64,000 bases of DNA from Hymenobacter crusticola (GTDB lineage Bacteria; Bacteroidota; Bacteroidia; Cytophagales; Hymenobacteraceae), in NCBI RefSeq assembly GCF_002154225.1, contig NZ_MTSE01000018.1, forward strand, positions 36,176 to 100,175, read 5' to 3'. Both the position numbers and the translations under genes were made by a program. Positions 41,623-49,764 of the stretch are shown here, in pieces. Numbering within the stretch: position 1 is the stretch's first letter; each line of letters opens with the position of its first letter. The notes beneath the pieces are model-generated. The model saw only the letters and a program-made list of their open reading frames with translations, was not told the DNA's origin and did not search any database.

Positions 41623-44600
41623 TTACTCAATCTGCAAGGAACTCGTCTGTTGCTGCTGCCCCGCGCGCACCTGCAAGCGGTAGATACCCGCCGGCAGCGC
41701 AGGCAAGGCGAGTGGCAACGTCGCAGCGGCGGAGGTCGTCGTTGTGCGCGTGAGGACCACTTGACCTAGGCTATTGTAGAGCGTTACCTGCAACGGACCC
41801 ATAGCCGCGGTTAAGGCCGTGGGTAGCAGAAGTTGTACTTGCTCGCGGGCAGGATTAGGATACACTTGCAGCCGCTCACCTAGCCCAGCCAGAGGAGCAC
41901 GGCTACTGGCTAGCACGCGGGTGGCGTTGCTGCCATTTTGATTGAGGCGCACGCTGGTGGAACTGCTGCCGCTGTTGCCGGTAGCTAGGTCCACGTCGCC
42001 GTCCCCGTCGAGGTCGGCTAGTGCCAGGCCCGAGGGCGTGCTGCCCACAGCTACGTCGGCGGCGGCGCGGAAGCCACCGGCGCCATCGTTCAAACGCACG
42101 CTGGCAGTGTTGCTGCCGGCATTGGCCGTGACGATGTCGAGGTCACTGTCGCCGTCTACATCGCTCAGCACCAGTCCCACAGGGTAGGCCCCTACAGCCA
42201 CGGGCTCGCTGGCGCCAAAACTGCCCGTACCGGTGTTGCGGTGCACGTTCACTTGTCCGCTTCCAGCATTGGCCGTAACTAGATCTAGGTCGCCGTCGGC
42301 GTCCACGTCGCCGAGGGCCACGTTCTCCGGATTCGCGCCCACGGGCACCTCCACGCCGCCACCGAACACGCCAGTACCATCGTTCAGACGCACGCTGGCA
42401 GTAGTACTGTTGGAGTTGGCCGTCACAAAGTCGAGGTCACCATCGCCGTCTACGTCTCCCACAGCTAGGCTCAAGGGGCGCGTGCCGATGCGTACCTGCT
42501 GGGTGCCGCTGAAGCGGCCCGTGCCGTCGTTCAAGCGCACGCTCACTTCGCTGTAGGCACTCTGGTCATTGGCGACGTAGTTGTCGGCCAGGAGGTCTAG
42601 GTCGCCGTCGCCGTCTACGTCCGCCAAGGCTACCCCGTGCGGGTTGCGGCCCACTTCCACTTCTTGGGCACTACTGAAGCCTCCTTGTCCGTTGTTGAGG
42701 CGCACGCTTACAGTACTGGGGAAAATGGTACTGGAGTTGGCCGTCACGAAATCCAGGTCGCCATCCCCGTCCACGTCGCCGGTGGCTAAGTGGTAGGGCC
42801 CCCGGCCTACGTTCACGGCGGGGCCAGGCAGGTAGGTGCCGCGGCCGTCGTTGAGGCCCACGCTCACGGTGTTGCCGCGCTCGTTGGTGGTGAGGAGGTC
42901 TAGGTCGCCGTCGCCGTCGAGGTCCGCGGCCCCCACGCTGTGGGCACCGCTGCCGGCGGCTAGGTCGGCGCTGCCGCCGAAAGAACCCGTGCCACCCGTG
43001 GTTTGGGCCGTGAATTGGAACACATAGGGCGGCGCAGCCCCGCCCCCCTCGCTGCGTACGGTGGCCGGTATCACCACGGACACGGTCTCACCCGGGCGGA
43101 AATCGGTGCTAGGATCCACGGCTACCGTGCTGGCGGTGGTACTCACCTGGCTGGCTTTGCGCCCACCTGCCTGGGCCGAGAAGACGCGCACGTTACTGGC
43201 CGCGGTGGGGTTTACTGGTTGGGCAAAGGTCACCGCTACGTTAGCCGAGCGGGCGGCTAGCGCGTTCCGGGTGGGGTTCGTGCTTACAACCCTGAATGCC
43301 GTTGGGCGCTGCACGGTATAGGTTTCGCCCGCAAAAGGAACGTTGGCAATACCGGGCATCACACCGTCCGAGTTAGCTAGGTCTAAGCGCAGCGTACCGT
43401 TGCCGGTGCCCGTATTGACTGTGACTTCAAAAGCCAGCCCGGCGCCCGTGATGCTGCTCAGGCTCGCGCCGGTGAGCCCCGTTGTGGCTAGGCTGAAATT
43501 ATTCAAGGTCAGGCTCGCTGCATTCGGACGGGCGGAGAAGAGGACCAGGTAACGCACACTGGCCGCATCGGTGGTGGGCGGGTCTAGGCGCGAAATACCC
43601 AGCACCTGCACAGGCGCCAGGTAAACGACGTTGAACTGCGTGGAGGCGAGGTTACCGTTGTCCGCGCGGTCCTGCGCCACGCCCGCGGGCACGCTCAGTT
43701 GCACCGTCGAGCTAGTAGGCGTCACGCTTACTTGGTGAGTAATCCCATTGCCTGTGAAGCGACTCACCGTACCGCCAACTACGTGTATGTCACTGGCGGT
43801 GAAGTCGCGCACGCCCTCGGAGAAATTAATGGTGAAAGGAATCGGGTTCGCGCTGGTCCAACTACCCGTTGGCCCGCTGATCGTCACCTGCGGCGGCGTA
43901 TTATCCACGGTAAACTGCTGCGAACTTTCCCCACTACCCGAGCCCGAGGGGTCAATCAGGTACCCATAAACGTTATACGTACCCTCCTCAAATGGCGCGG
44001 GGGGCAGGCTCCAGTTGCCCCTTTCGTCAGAGGTTGTCGTGCCCCGCAACGCGCGCGAGGGATAGTCATAAATCATGACGCGGCTGTTGGGCTTGGCGTA
44101 CCCGTTGATGGTAACAGGGCTCTTGACTGCACCCGTCGGCCCAATGCGGGGCGGCTCGGGGGGCGTGCGGTCAATCAGGTAAGTCTCGCCGGCGAAGGGT
44201 AGTCCTTCTAGCACCGGGGTGACGCCTGTGCTATTGTCCAGGATCAACTGCACGGGGAGCGAGCCGCGCCCCCCATAGCCGACCTCGATGGTGTAGCGTG
44301 CGCCAGATCCGGTGATCTGATTGATGTACGGGTACTGATCCGAACCCGTGACAACCCTAAAATTGGCCGCCGACAACCCGCTCACGCTGCCCGAAAGCGT
44401 GAGTGTGTAGGGCAGCGTACGGGAGCCGTTCGGCGACACCGAAGCCCGCACCAGCGAAACCACCGTCACGGCTTCGGCGCGCCCGACGGGCCTAATGACG
44501 GAGGCCCCGTGCCGGGTAAGCGCGGCAATTGTTTGGGGGTAGCCGGCCGCCGCTAGCGGGTGGATGGTTAGCAAGGGCAGCCAAGCGAGAAATAAGCTGG

Positions 44601-44637
44601 CCACCAGCAGGCGAAGCCCAGCGGATACGTGTTGCAT
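41623..44637 (-). CDS. Secreted FG-GAP/VCBS-repeat protein with T9SS sorting domain
   Basis: A 1,004-residue exported protein with an N-terminal signal (LRLLVASLFLAWLPLLTIHPLAAAG). Ig-like segments follow (residues ~55-450: PEPPRIGPTGAVKSP, NTPPQVTISGPTGSW, and so on), then an SbsA-type Ig domain (~455-550). Seven FG-GAP repeats come next with the calcium-binding-like core DVDGDGDLD. The C-terminal ~85 residues start LQVYPNPA and end GIYRLQVRAG, a type A T9SS sorting signal, so it should be delivered to or beyond the cell surface. The Ig and FG-GAP repeats suggest adhesion or binding. Single gene with its own terminator; a NarL-type regulator is divergent from it. Confidence 0.88.
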   Translation of the reverse strand: MQHVSAGLRLLVASLFLAWLPLLTIHPLAAAGYPQTIAALTRHGASVIRPVGRAEAVTVVSLVRASVSPNGSRTLPYTLTLSGSVSGLSAANFRVVTGSDQYPYINQITGSGARYTIEVGYGGRGSLPVQLILDNSTGVTPVLEGLPFAGETYLIDRTPPEPPRIGPTGAVKSPVTINGYAKPNSRVMIYDYPSRALRGTTTSDERGNWSLPPAPFEEGTYNVYGYLIDPSGSGSGESSQQFTVDNTPPQVTISGPTGSWTSANPIPFTINFSEGVRDFTASDIHVVGGTVSRFTGNGITHQVSVTPTSSTVQLSVPAGVAQDRADNGNLASTQFNVVYLAPVQVLGISRLDPPTTDAASVRYLVLFSARPNAASLTLNNFSLATTGLTGASLSSITGAGLAFEVTVNTGTGNGTLRLDLANSDGVMPGIANVPFAGETYTVQRPTAFRVVSTNPTRNALAARSANVAVTFAQPVNPTAASNVRVFSAQAGGRKASQVSTTASTVAVDPSTDFRPGETVSVVIPATVRSEGGGAAPPYVFQFTAQTTGGTGSFGGSADLAAGSGAHSVGAADLDGDGDLDLLTTNERGNTVSVGLNDGRGTYLPGPAVNVGRGPYHLATGDVDGDGDLDFVTANSSTIFPSTVSVRLNNGQGGFSSAQEVEVGRNPHGVALADVDGDGDLDLLADNYVANDQSAYSEVSVRLNDGTGRFSGTQQVRIGTRPLSLAVGDVDGDGDLDFVTANSNSTTASVRLNDGTGVFGGGVEVPVGANPENVALGDVDADGDLDLVTANAGSGQVNVHRNTGTGSFGASEPVAVGAYPVGLVLSDVDGDSDLDIVTANAGSNTASVRLNDGAGGFRAAADVAVGSTPSGLALADLDGDGDVDLATGNSGSSSTSVRLNQNGSNATRVLASSRAPLAGLGERLQVYPNPAREQVQLLLPTALTAAMGPLQVTLYNSLGQVVLTRTTTTSAAATLPLALPALPAGIYRLQVRAGQQQQTSSLQIE
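41940..42990 (-). repeat. DNA-level tandem repeats encoding seven FG-GAP units
   Basis: Within the gene at 41623 the units of about 150 bp each contain the complement of GACGTGGACGGCGACGG or close variants. They encode D-V-D-G-D-G-D-L-D followed by a stretch ending SVRLNDGTG-F. Unit lengths vary and there is no intervening non-coding DNA. The boundaries given are approximate. Confidence 0.8.
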
Positions 44638-44863
44638 AAGAAGCTAGTTTGAAAAGGATAGAAATACAGGAAAGGCACGTGAAAAAGGCGAACGAGAAGG
44701 CGGCGGAGGCGCTGTCGGGCGCCGATAATCATGCGCGCGGCCTCCATCTGCAATTGCGACCAAAGAGACGACGCTAGCCGTCCGCCCACAAGCCGCGCTT
44801 CTCCCCTAAATAGGGTAGAGAGCAGTCTTTTTTTCACCCGCTCCTTTGCTGACCTTTACCACC

Positions 44864-45490
44864 ATGACGCTGCCCTACCGCTTGGTGATTATTGAGGACG
44901 ACCCCACCGTGCGGGAGCTGCTGCACGACTACCTAGGTCGCCAACCTGAGCTAGCGTGCGTGCTCGTCGCCGACTCGGCGGAGGCCCTGCTGGCGTGGCT
45001 GCCCGATGCGGTGCAGCCCCCGCAGCTCATCCTGCTCGACATCCATTTGCCCGGGCGCAGCGGCCTTGATATTTTGCCCCGCCTGCGCCAGCTAGCTCCC
45101 ACTGCCGAGGTCGTGATGCAAACCGTGTTTGAAGATTCGGCCAGCATCTTCGAAGCCCTGCGCCGCGGCGCCAGCGGCTACTTGCTCAAGAGTACCCCGC
45201 TGCCAGCCCTCAAAGCGGCCCTGCTGGAAGTGATGCAGGGCGGGGCCCCGATGAGCCGTGCTGTGGCCCGGCAAGTGCTGGCGCACTTTCGTCCGCGGCC
45301 CTTGGCGCCTTCGGCTGTGCTCACGGAGCGGGAGCAGGAGATTGTGCAAAACCTGGTGGCAGGCCTAAGCGAAAAGCAAGTGGCCCAGCAGCTCGGCATC
45401 TCGGTGCAAACGGTGCACAGCCACAGTAAGAGCATCTACCGCAAACTGCACGTGAGCAGCCGCAGCGAGCTGCTCAACTCGCTTCGTTAG
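44864..45490 (+). CDS. NarL/LuxR-type response regulator
   Basis: A 208-residue regulator from the ATG at 44864 (MTLPYRLVIIEDDPTV); a TTG at 44846 is a poorer start. The receiver has Glu11-Asp12-Asp13, phosphoacceptor Asp59 (LILLDIHLPGRSG) and Lys in YLLKSTP. The C-terminal GerE/LuxR HTH reads LTEREQEIVQNLVAGLSEKQVAQQLGISVQTVHSHSKSIYRKL. It converges with the HisKA_3 kinase gene that ends 48 bp downstream, which is its likely partner. Divergent from the FG-GAP gene. Confidence 0.94.
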   Translation: MTLPYRLVIIEDDPTVRELLHDYLGRQPELACVLVADSAEALLAWLPDAVQPPQLILLDIHLPGRSGLDILPRLRQLAPTAEVVMQTVFEDSASIFEALRRGASGYLLKSTPLPALKAALLEVMQGGAPMSRAVARQVLAHFRPRPLAPSAVLTEREQEIVQNLVAGLSEKQVAQQLGISVQTVHSHSKSIYRKLHVSSRSELLNSLR

Positions 45491-45538
45491 CCTAGTGGTG
45501 CTATCCCCTACCGTAGGCAGTAATGTTTATCCCGTTAC

Positions 45539-47527
45539 CTAGGTCGGTATTCCGAGTAGCACCTCCCAGCCCGGCCCGTCGGAGCGGGGGCCTATCCGCA
45601 ACTGGCCGTCCAAGGCTCGCGCCCGTTGTTGCATTATGCGTAGTCCCAAGCCCCCGACGCCAGGTGGGCGAGGCGGGGTGGGGCCATCGTCAACGACTTG
45701 CAGCCATAGGCCGTCTCGGTTGCGGCCCAAGGTCACGTCCAATCGCGTCGCTAGCGGGGCGTGCCGCACCACATTGGTAATAGCCTCTTTGGCGAGTAAG
45801 TACAAATGCTGCCGCAACTGCGGCGCCAGGGGCTCCGCATCCAGCAAGTTTGTGGTTGTAAGCTGGGTGCGCAAGGTAGTCGCCTCGGTCGTTTGGTCGA
45901 GGTAGTCGCGCAGGCGGTCGAGCAGCGCCCCCACCGTATCAGCCCCCGCGTCGATGCTCCATACCACGTCCCGCATGGTGGTTAGGGCGGCGCGGCTATC
46001 CGCGAGCAGCGCCGCGGTGCCGGCCGGCGGCAGACCTGTCTGTTTCTCGTGGAGCAATTCTGCGCGCATGGTTACCCGCGTGAGCAGCGCCCCTACCTCA
46101 TCGTGCAAGTCGGCCGCAATCCGGGTGCGCAGTTGCGCTTCCCGCAACAGGCGGCGCTGGCGTGCTCGAACAATACCTAACCCGGCCGCCACCGTCAGCA
46201 GCACGAGCAAGCCCATGCCCACCGCCAGTGTGCGCTGCCGCCGTAGCCGCGCCACCTCTTGGTCGCGGGCGCGCAGCAGGGCTTGCGCCCGGCGTTGGAT
46301 GAGCTGGTAGCGCCGGGCCACCTGCCTGGCGCGGGTCAGGACTTGTTGGCTGGTGAGCGTATCGCGATACGTGTCGTAGCGGAGTTGAAACTGGTAAGCG
46401 CGGGCAAAGTCTCCTTGCCGGGCGTAGACTTGCGCCAGCACCCGGCATACATCCCGCATAATGGGTTGCCGGCTGCCCGGCGGCCGACGCGCATACGCCC
46501 GCTCCCCATAGTGGCGGGCACTATCCAGTTGGCCAGCGTGCAATGATAGGTCGGCCAGCGTCCCGTAGAGGGTCGTCACGGCGCCCACGTCGTGCAGTTG
46601 GTGTGCTAGGCATAGCGCGCGTTGCGCGTGCTGACGCGCCAAGGGGTACTGCCCTAGCTTGGTATACACCTGCGCGAGCCCCCCGGCCACCGTCATATGG
46701 TCTTGTGGGTACTGCGCGTAGGTAGTGGCTTGCTCGTAGCCCCGCCGGGCGCGCGCAATTTGCCCTTGCTCCAGGTAGAATTCACTCGAATTGAGCAACA
46801 CCCGCAGCAATCCTAGGGAGCTATGGATGAGGTGGTTGAGTTGCAACGCCCGCTGGTAATAGGCTTGCGCTTGGCCCGGGTCGCCTAGCTGGGAATAATC
46901 ATAGGCGATGCTGCTGAAAGCGTTAGCCTGGCCGGCTTGGTCATCGGCTTGCTCAGCGAGGTGGAGGCTGCGAAAGAGCCAGTCCAAGGCCTGGGCGTAA
47001 TCGGTATAGAAGGTACCTAGCAACCAAGCACTGCGGGCGCGCAGGGCGAGGTCTGGCTGGCGCTGAGCGACAGACCAAGCGGCCAGCCAATATGCTTCCG
47101 CGCGGGCGTGGTGCGTGGTACCCCACTGGTTACGGCCGAGGGCAAAGAGCAGCTGCGCCTCAAGCCAAGCGTCGTGCTGGCGCCGGGCAGCAGGCAGAAG
47201 GGTCAGTAGCTGCGCTTGCGCCTGTTCGTGCTCACCGGCTTGCACCCGTCGACGTGCTGCTAGCAGGCGCGCGCGCAAGACGCCGCTGGTATCGCCTACT
47301 TGATGCGCTAGCTTGGCGGCAACTGTTGCGAGCGAGTCTTGCTGGGGCCGAGGCAATTCCTCCTCCAGAGCCAGTTGCCAGAGCAGGTGTTCGTGCGTCG
47401 CGTCCGGGGTTGGATGCTGGGCGAGTTGTTGCCACAGGCGGTGCAGGCGTCGCGACTGCGCCGAGGCCGCTAGGGTGGAGAGACTTAGTAGGGCCAGTAC
47501 CCCCGCCCGCAGGAACCAAGCAGCCAT
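45539..47527 (-). CDS. TPR-containing NarX/LiaS-type sensor histidine kinase
   Basis: A 662-residue kinase with a signal or first membrane segment (LRAGVLALLSLSTLAASAQ). About 370 residues of tetratricopeptide-like helical repeats follow (LALRARSAWLLGTFYTDYAQALDWLFRSL, QAYYQRALQL, ARQHAQRALCLAHQL). A coiled coil and a membrane segment come near residue 440 (LAVGMGLLVLLTVAAGLGIV). The HisKA_3 phosphoacceptor is His475 (AADLHDEVGALLTRV), and the ATPase has KEAITNVVRHA, DDGPT and GLGLRIMQQRA. TPRs would lie in the periplasm. Pairs with the convergent NarL-type regulator. Confidence 0.9.
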   Translation of the reverse strand: MAAWFLRAGVLALLSLSTLAASAQSRRLHRLWQQLAQHPTPDATHEHLLWQLALEEELPRPQQDSLATVAAKLAHQVGDTSGVLRARLLAARRRVQAGEHEQAQAQLLTLLPAARRQHDAWLEAQLLFALGRNQWGTTHHARAEAYWLAAWSVAQRQPDLALRARSAWLLGTFYTDYAQALDWLFRSLHLAEQADDQAGQANAFSSIAYDYSQLGDPGQAQAYYQRALQLNHLIHSSLGLLRVLLNSSEFYLEQGQIARARRGYEQATTYAQYPQDHMTVAGGLAQVYTKLGQYPLARQHAQRALCLAHQLHDVGAVTTLYGTLADLSLHAGQLDSARHYGERAYARRPPGSRQPIMRDVCRVLAQVYARQGDFARAYQFQLRYDTYRDTLTSQQVLTRARQVARRYQLIQRRAQALLRARDQEVARLRRQRTLAVGMGLLVLLTVAAGLGIVRARQRRLLREAQLRTRIAADLHDEVGALLTRVTMRAELLHEKQTGLPPAGTAALLADSRAALTTMRDVVWSIDAGADTVGALLDRLRDYLDQTTEATTLRTQLTTTNLLDAEPLAPQLRQHLYLLAKEAITNVVRHAPLATRLDVTLGRNRDGLWLQVVDDGPTPPRPPGVGGLGLRIMQQRARALDGQLRIGPRSDGPGWEVLLGIPT

Positions 47528-47666
47528 AAGGTGTCGTACCCGCGCGCAGAAGCCGGGAATAGCGGCAAGGTAGTACGCGTGCCGCTTGATCGGCGCATCC
47601 TTACCTAGCTTTACCTAGCTTTTCTGCCTTCTGCTCGCCGGTTTGGGTATGGCTCCCGGCTGACCG

Positions 47667-48407
47667 CTAAGCTTCGCGAATTAGTCGGTACAGCTGCTCA
47701 CGATAGGTATCGCTCACCGGAATTTCCTTGTCCTGAATGTAAATCGTGTTGCCATCGACCATGCGAATTTTATCCAGCGACACGATGAAGGACTTGTGCA
47801 CTCGCAAAAACGGCGGCTGCGGCAGCGTCTCGGTCAGTTCCTTCAACGTTTGGTAGGTGACTACGCGTTGGGTGGGCAGATTGATAGAGACGTAATTGCT
47901 TAACCCCTCGATGTACAGAATATCGCCGTAGTTGACGCGCAGAAACTTGTTCTTGCTTTCCCCCTTCACGAACATGTGCCCAGCCGCGGGCGGTGGGTGC
48001 GGGGCGGCAACTGCGGTACCTGTCGCTATTGGCGTTGCCGCCGAGGGCGGGCCAGACACTTGCGTCAAGGCTTTTTGAGCGGCTTTGAAGAAGCGCTCGA
48101 AAGCAATGGGCTTGAGCAGGTAGTCCACCACGTCGTTTTCGTAGCCTTCGAGGGCATATTCGGGGTAGGCCGTGGTGAGCACAACCTTGCACTTGTTACC
48201 CGCCAGCTTCAAAAATTGCAGGCCTGTGAGCTTGGGCATTTGGATGTCCAGGAACACTAAATCAACTTGGCCCTGCTGCACCAGGGTTAGTGCCTCGATC
48301 GGATTGGTGGTGGTGCCTACCAGCGTGAGAAAAGGGATTTGGCTAATATAATCGGCTAGGATGAGCAGAGCCGGGGCTTCGTCATCGACAGCAAGGCAGC
48401 GAATCAT
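47667..48407 (-). CDS. LytTR-type response regulator
   Basis: A 246-residue regulator. The receiver has Asp8-Asp9, phosphoacceptor Asp54 (LVFLDIQMPKLTG) and Lys in YLLKPI. A linker rich in Ala and Pro precedes a LytTR DNA-binding domain (residues ~150-246: FVKGESKNKFLRVNYGDILYI, PFLRVHKSFIVSLDKIRMV). The partner kinase lies 112 bp upstream in the same direction. These systems in Bacteroidota often control adjacent outer-membrane genes, so the divergent TonB-type receptor is a possible target. Confidence 0.94.
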   Translation of the reverse strand: MIRCLAVDDEAPALLILADYISQIPFLTLVGTTTNPIEALTLVQQGQVDLVFLDIQMPKLTGLQFLKLAGNKCKVVLTTAYPEYALEGYENDVVDYLLKPIAFERFFKAAQKALTQVSGPPSAATPIATGTAVAAPHPPPAAGHMFVKGESKNKFLRVNYGDILYIEGLSNYVSINLPTQRVVTYQTLKELTETLPQPPFLRVHKSFIVSLDKIRMVDGNTIYIQDKEIPVSDTYREQLYRLIREA

Positions 48408-48519
48408 GGCGAGGGGTGTAGAGCCGCCTAGCGGCGGCTCGTCGTTGGAGGATTGGAGTTACGCTGGTAATATATCATGCAACGACGAGACGCCACCAGG
48501 CGGCCGCCGCCGTTCTGGC

Positions 48520-49533
48520 TTAGCCCACCAGCCGCAAGGACGTCGTAAACTGTTCCTGGTCCGAATCTACCCGAAGCACGTGGCGCTCCGGGTACAAGAG
48601 CTCCAGGCGGCGGCGCAGGTTGGGCAGACCGATGCCAGTGGTGGCATCCTTGTGGTTGTCGCTGCGCTGGTTTTTAACTTCAAATTGCAGCTTCTCCTCC
48701 TCTAGGTTAAGATGGATGCGCACGGGATTTTCTGGGTCGTCGAGCACGCCGTGCTTAATGGCGTTTTCCACGAAGGGAATGAGCACGAGCGGGGCCACCT
48801 GGCGGCCGGCGGGCTCGCCCGTCACCGTGAACTCCACGAAAAAGCTGTCGGGGAAGCGCAGGCGGTAGAGCGCTAGGTAATTGTGCAGGTACTCGATTTC
48901 TTTTTCCAAATCCACCTGTCCATCGGGGCTTTCGTGCAGCATATAGCGCATGAGCTCTGAAAGCTTCAGGATGGCGTTGGCCACGGGCTTGGCCACGGGG
49001 TAAGCCATGCTAAAGAGCATGTTGAGGGTGTTATAAAGAAAGTGCGGGTTGATTTGGGTTTTGAGGAAAGCTACTTCGGCCGCCCGCTTTTCCTCACGCA
49101 ACTGGCGGTTTTCCCGCTCGCGGCGCAGGGCGGCCTGCGCGCCCCAGATGGCCGCGCTCAGCACAATCATCGGACTACCGAAGAAGACGTTGTCGAAGAT
49201 GTAATACGTCACCGTCGTGTCGGGTGTGTAGTTGTGAAAGCCTAGCAAGGCTGGGTAGATGGTCTCCTCAATCAGGGCCCGCAACCCGATGTAGAGCGCC
49301 AACACGCCCGCCAGTGCGGCTACCAGCTGCGGCCCACGGCCCGAGCGCAGCAGGCGCGGATACACCACAAGGTAGCACAGATAAAATTCCATGAAACGGA
49401 TGAACAAGATGGATGCCGTGAGCCACAGCGCTATGCGCAGACGCGCTCTGTTGTGCAGAAACACGCCTAGAAACTCGTAGCCGCTATACAGCAGCCACCC
49501 TAGGATATGCCAGTAAACGAGCTTGTTTTTCAT
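48520..49533 (-). CDS. LytS/YehU-type sensor histidine kinase
   Basis: A 337-residue kinase from the ATG at 49533 (MKNKLVYWHILGWLLYSGYE); an ATG at 49623 would add 30 residues without features. Four hydrophobic segments fill residues ~1-130. The His_kinase motif is FLKTQINPHFLYNTLNMLFS with His164, followed by an ATPase with LVLIPFVENAIKHG and GIGLPNLRRRLELLY. No separate sensor domain is visible, so the signal is probably sensed within the membrane. Located upstream of its LytTR regulator. Confidence 0.93.
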   Translation of the reverse strand: MKNKLVYWHILGWLLYSGYEFLGVFLHNRARLRIALWLTASILFIRFMEFYLCYLVVYPRLLRSGRGPQLVAALAGVLALYIGLRALIEETIYPALLGFHNYTPDTTVTYYIFDNVFFGSPMIVLSAAIWGAQAALRRERENRQLREEKRAAEVAFLKTQINPHFLYNTLNMLFSMAYPVAKPVANAILKLSELMRYMLHESPDGQVDLEKEIEYLHNYLALYRLRFPDSFFVEFTVTGEPAGRQVAPLVLIPFVENAIKHGVLDDPENPVRIHLNLEEEKLQFEVKNQRSDNHKDATTGIGLPNLRRRLELLYPERHVLRVDSDQEQFTTSLRLVG

Positions 49534-49764
49534 GAGAAAGCGAAAAAGAATATAGGCAGACCGCAGGCTGGTCCCACGTTGCCCTAGGATACCAAAGCTA
49601 CTGCCAGCCGCCCGCGCCCACACCTTTTTTATGCGAAAGGGCGATTTTAGAATGTGAAAGGAGAAAACGACCTATTTGGGCAGTAACAGCAAGTTTTAGG
49701 GCATTGGAATAATGTTTTTTACCGGAGAAAAGGGCCAGCTCACCTTTGAGGCATCCATCAGCCA

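Noticed and set aside
41940..42990. Regular repeats that could be taken for a CRISPR-like array
   Set aside because: They are in frame within an FG-GAP protein and encode the D-x-D-G-D core; there are no spacers between identical repeats and no cas genes.
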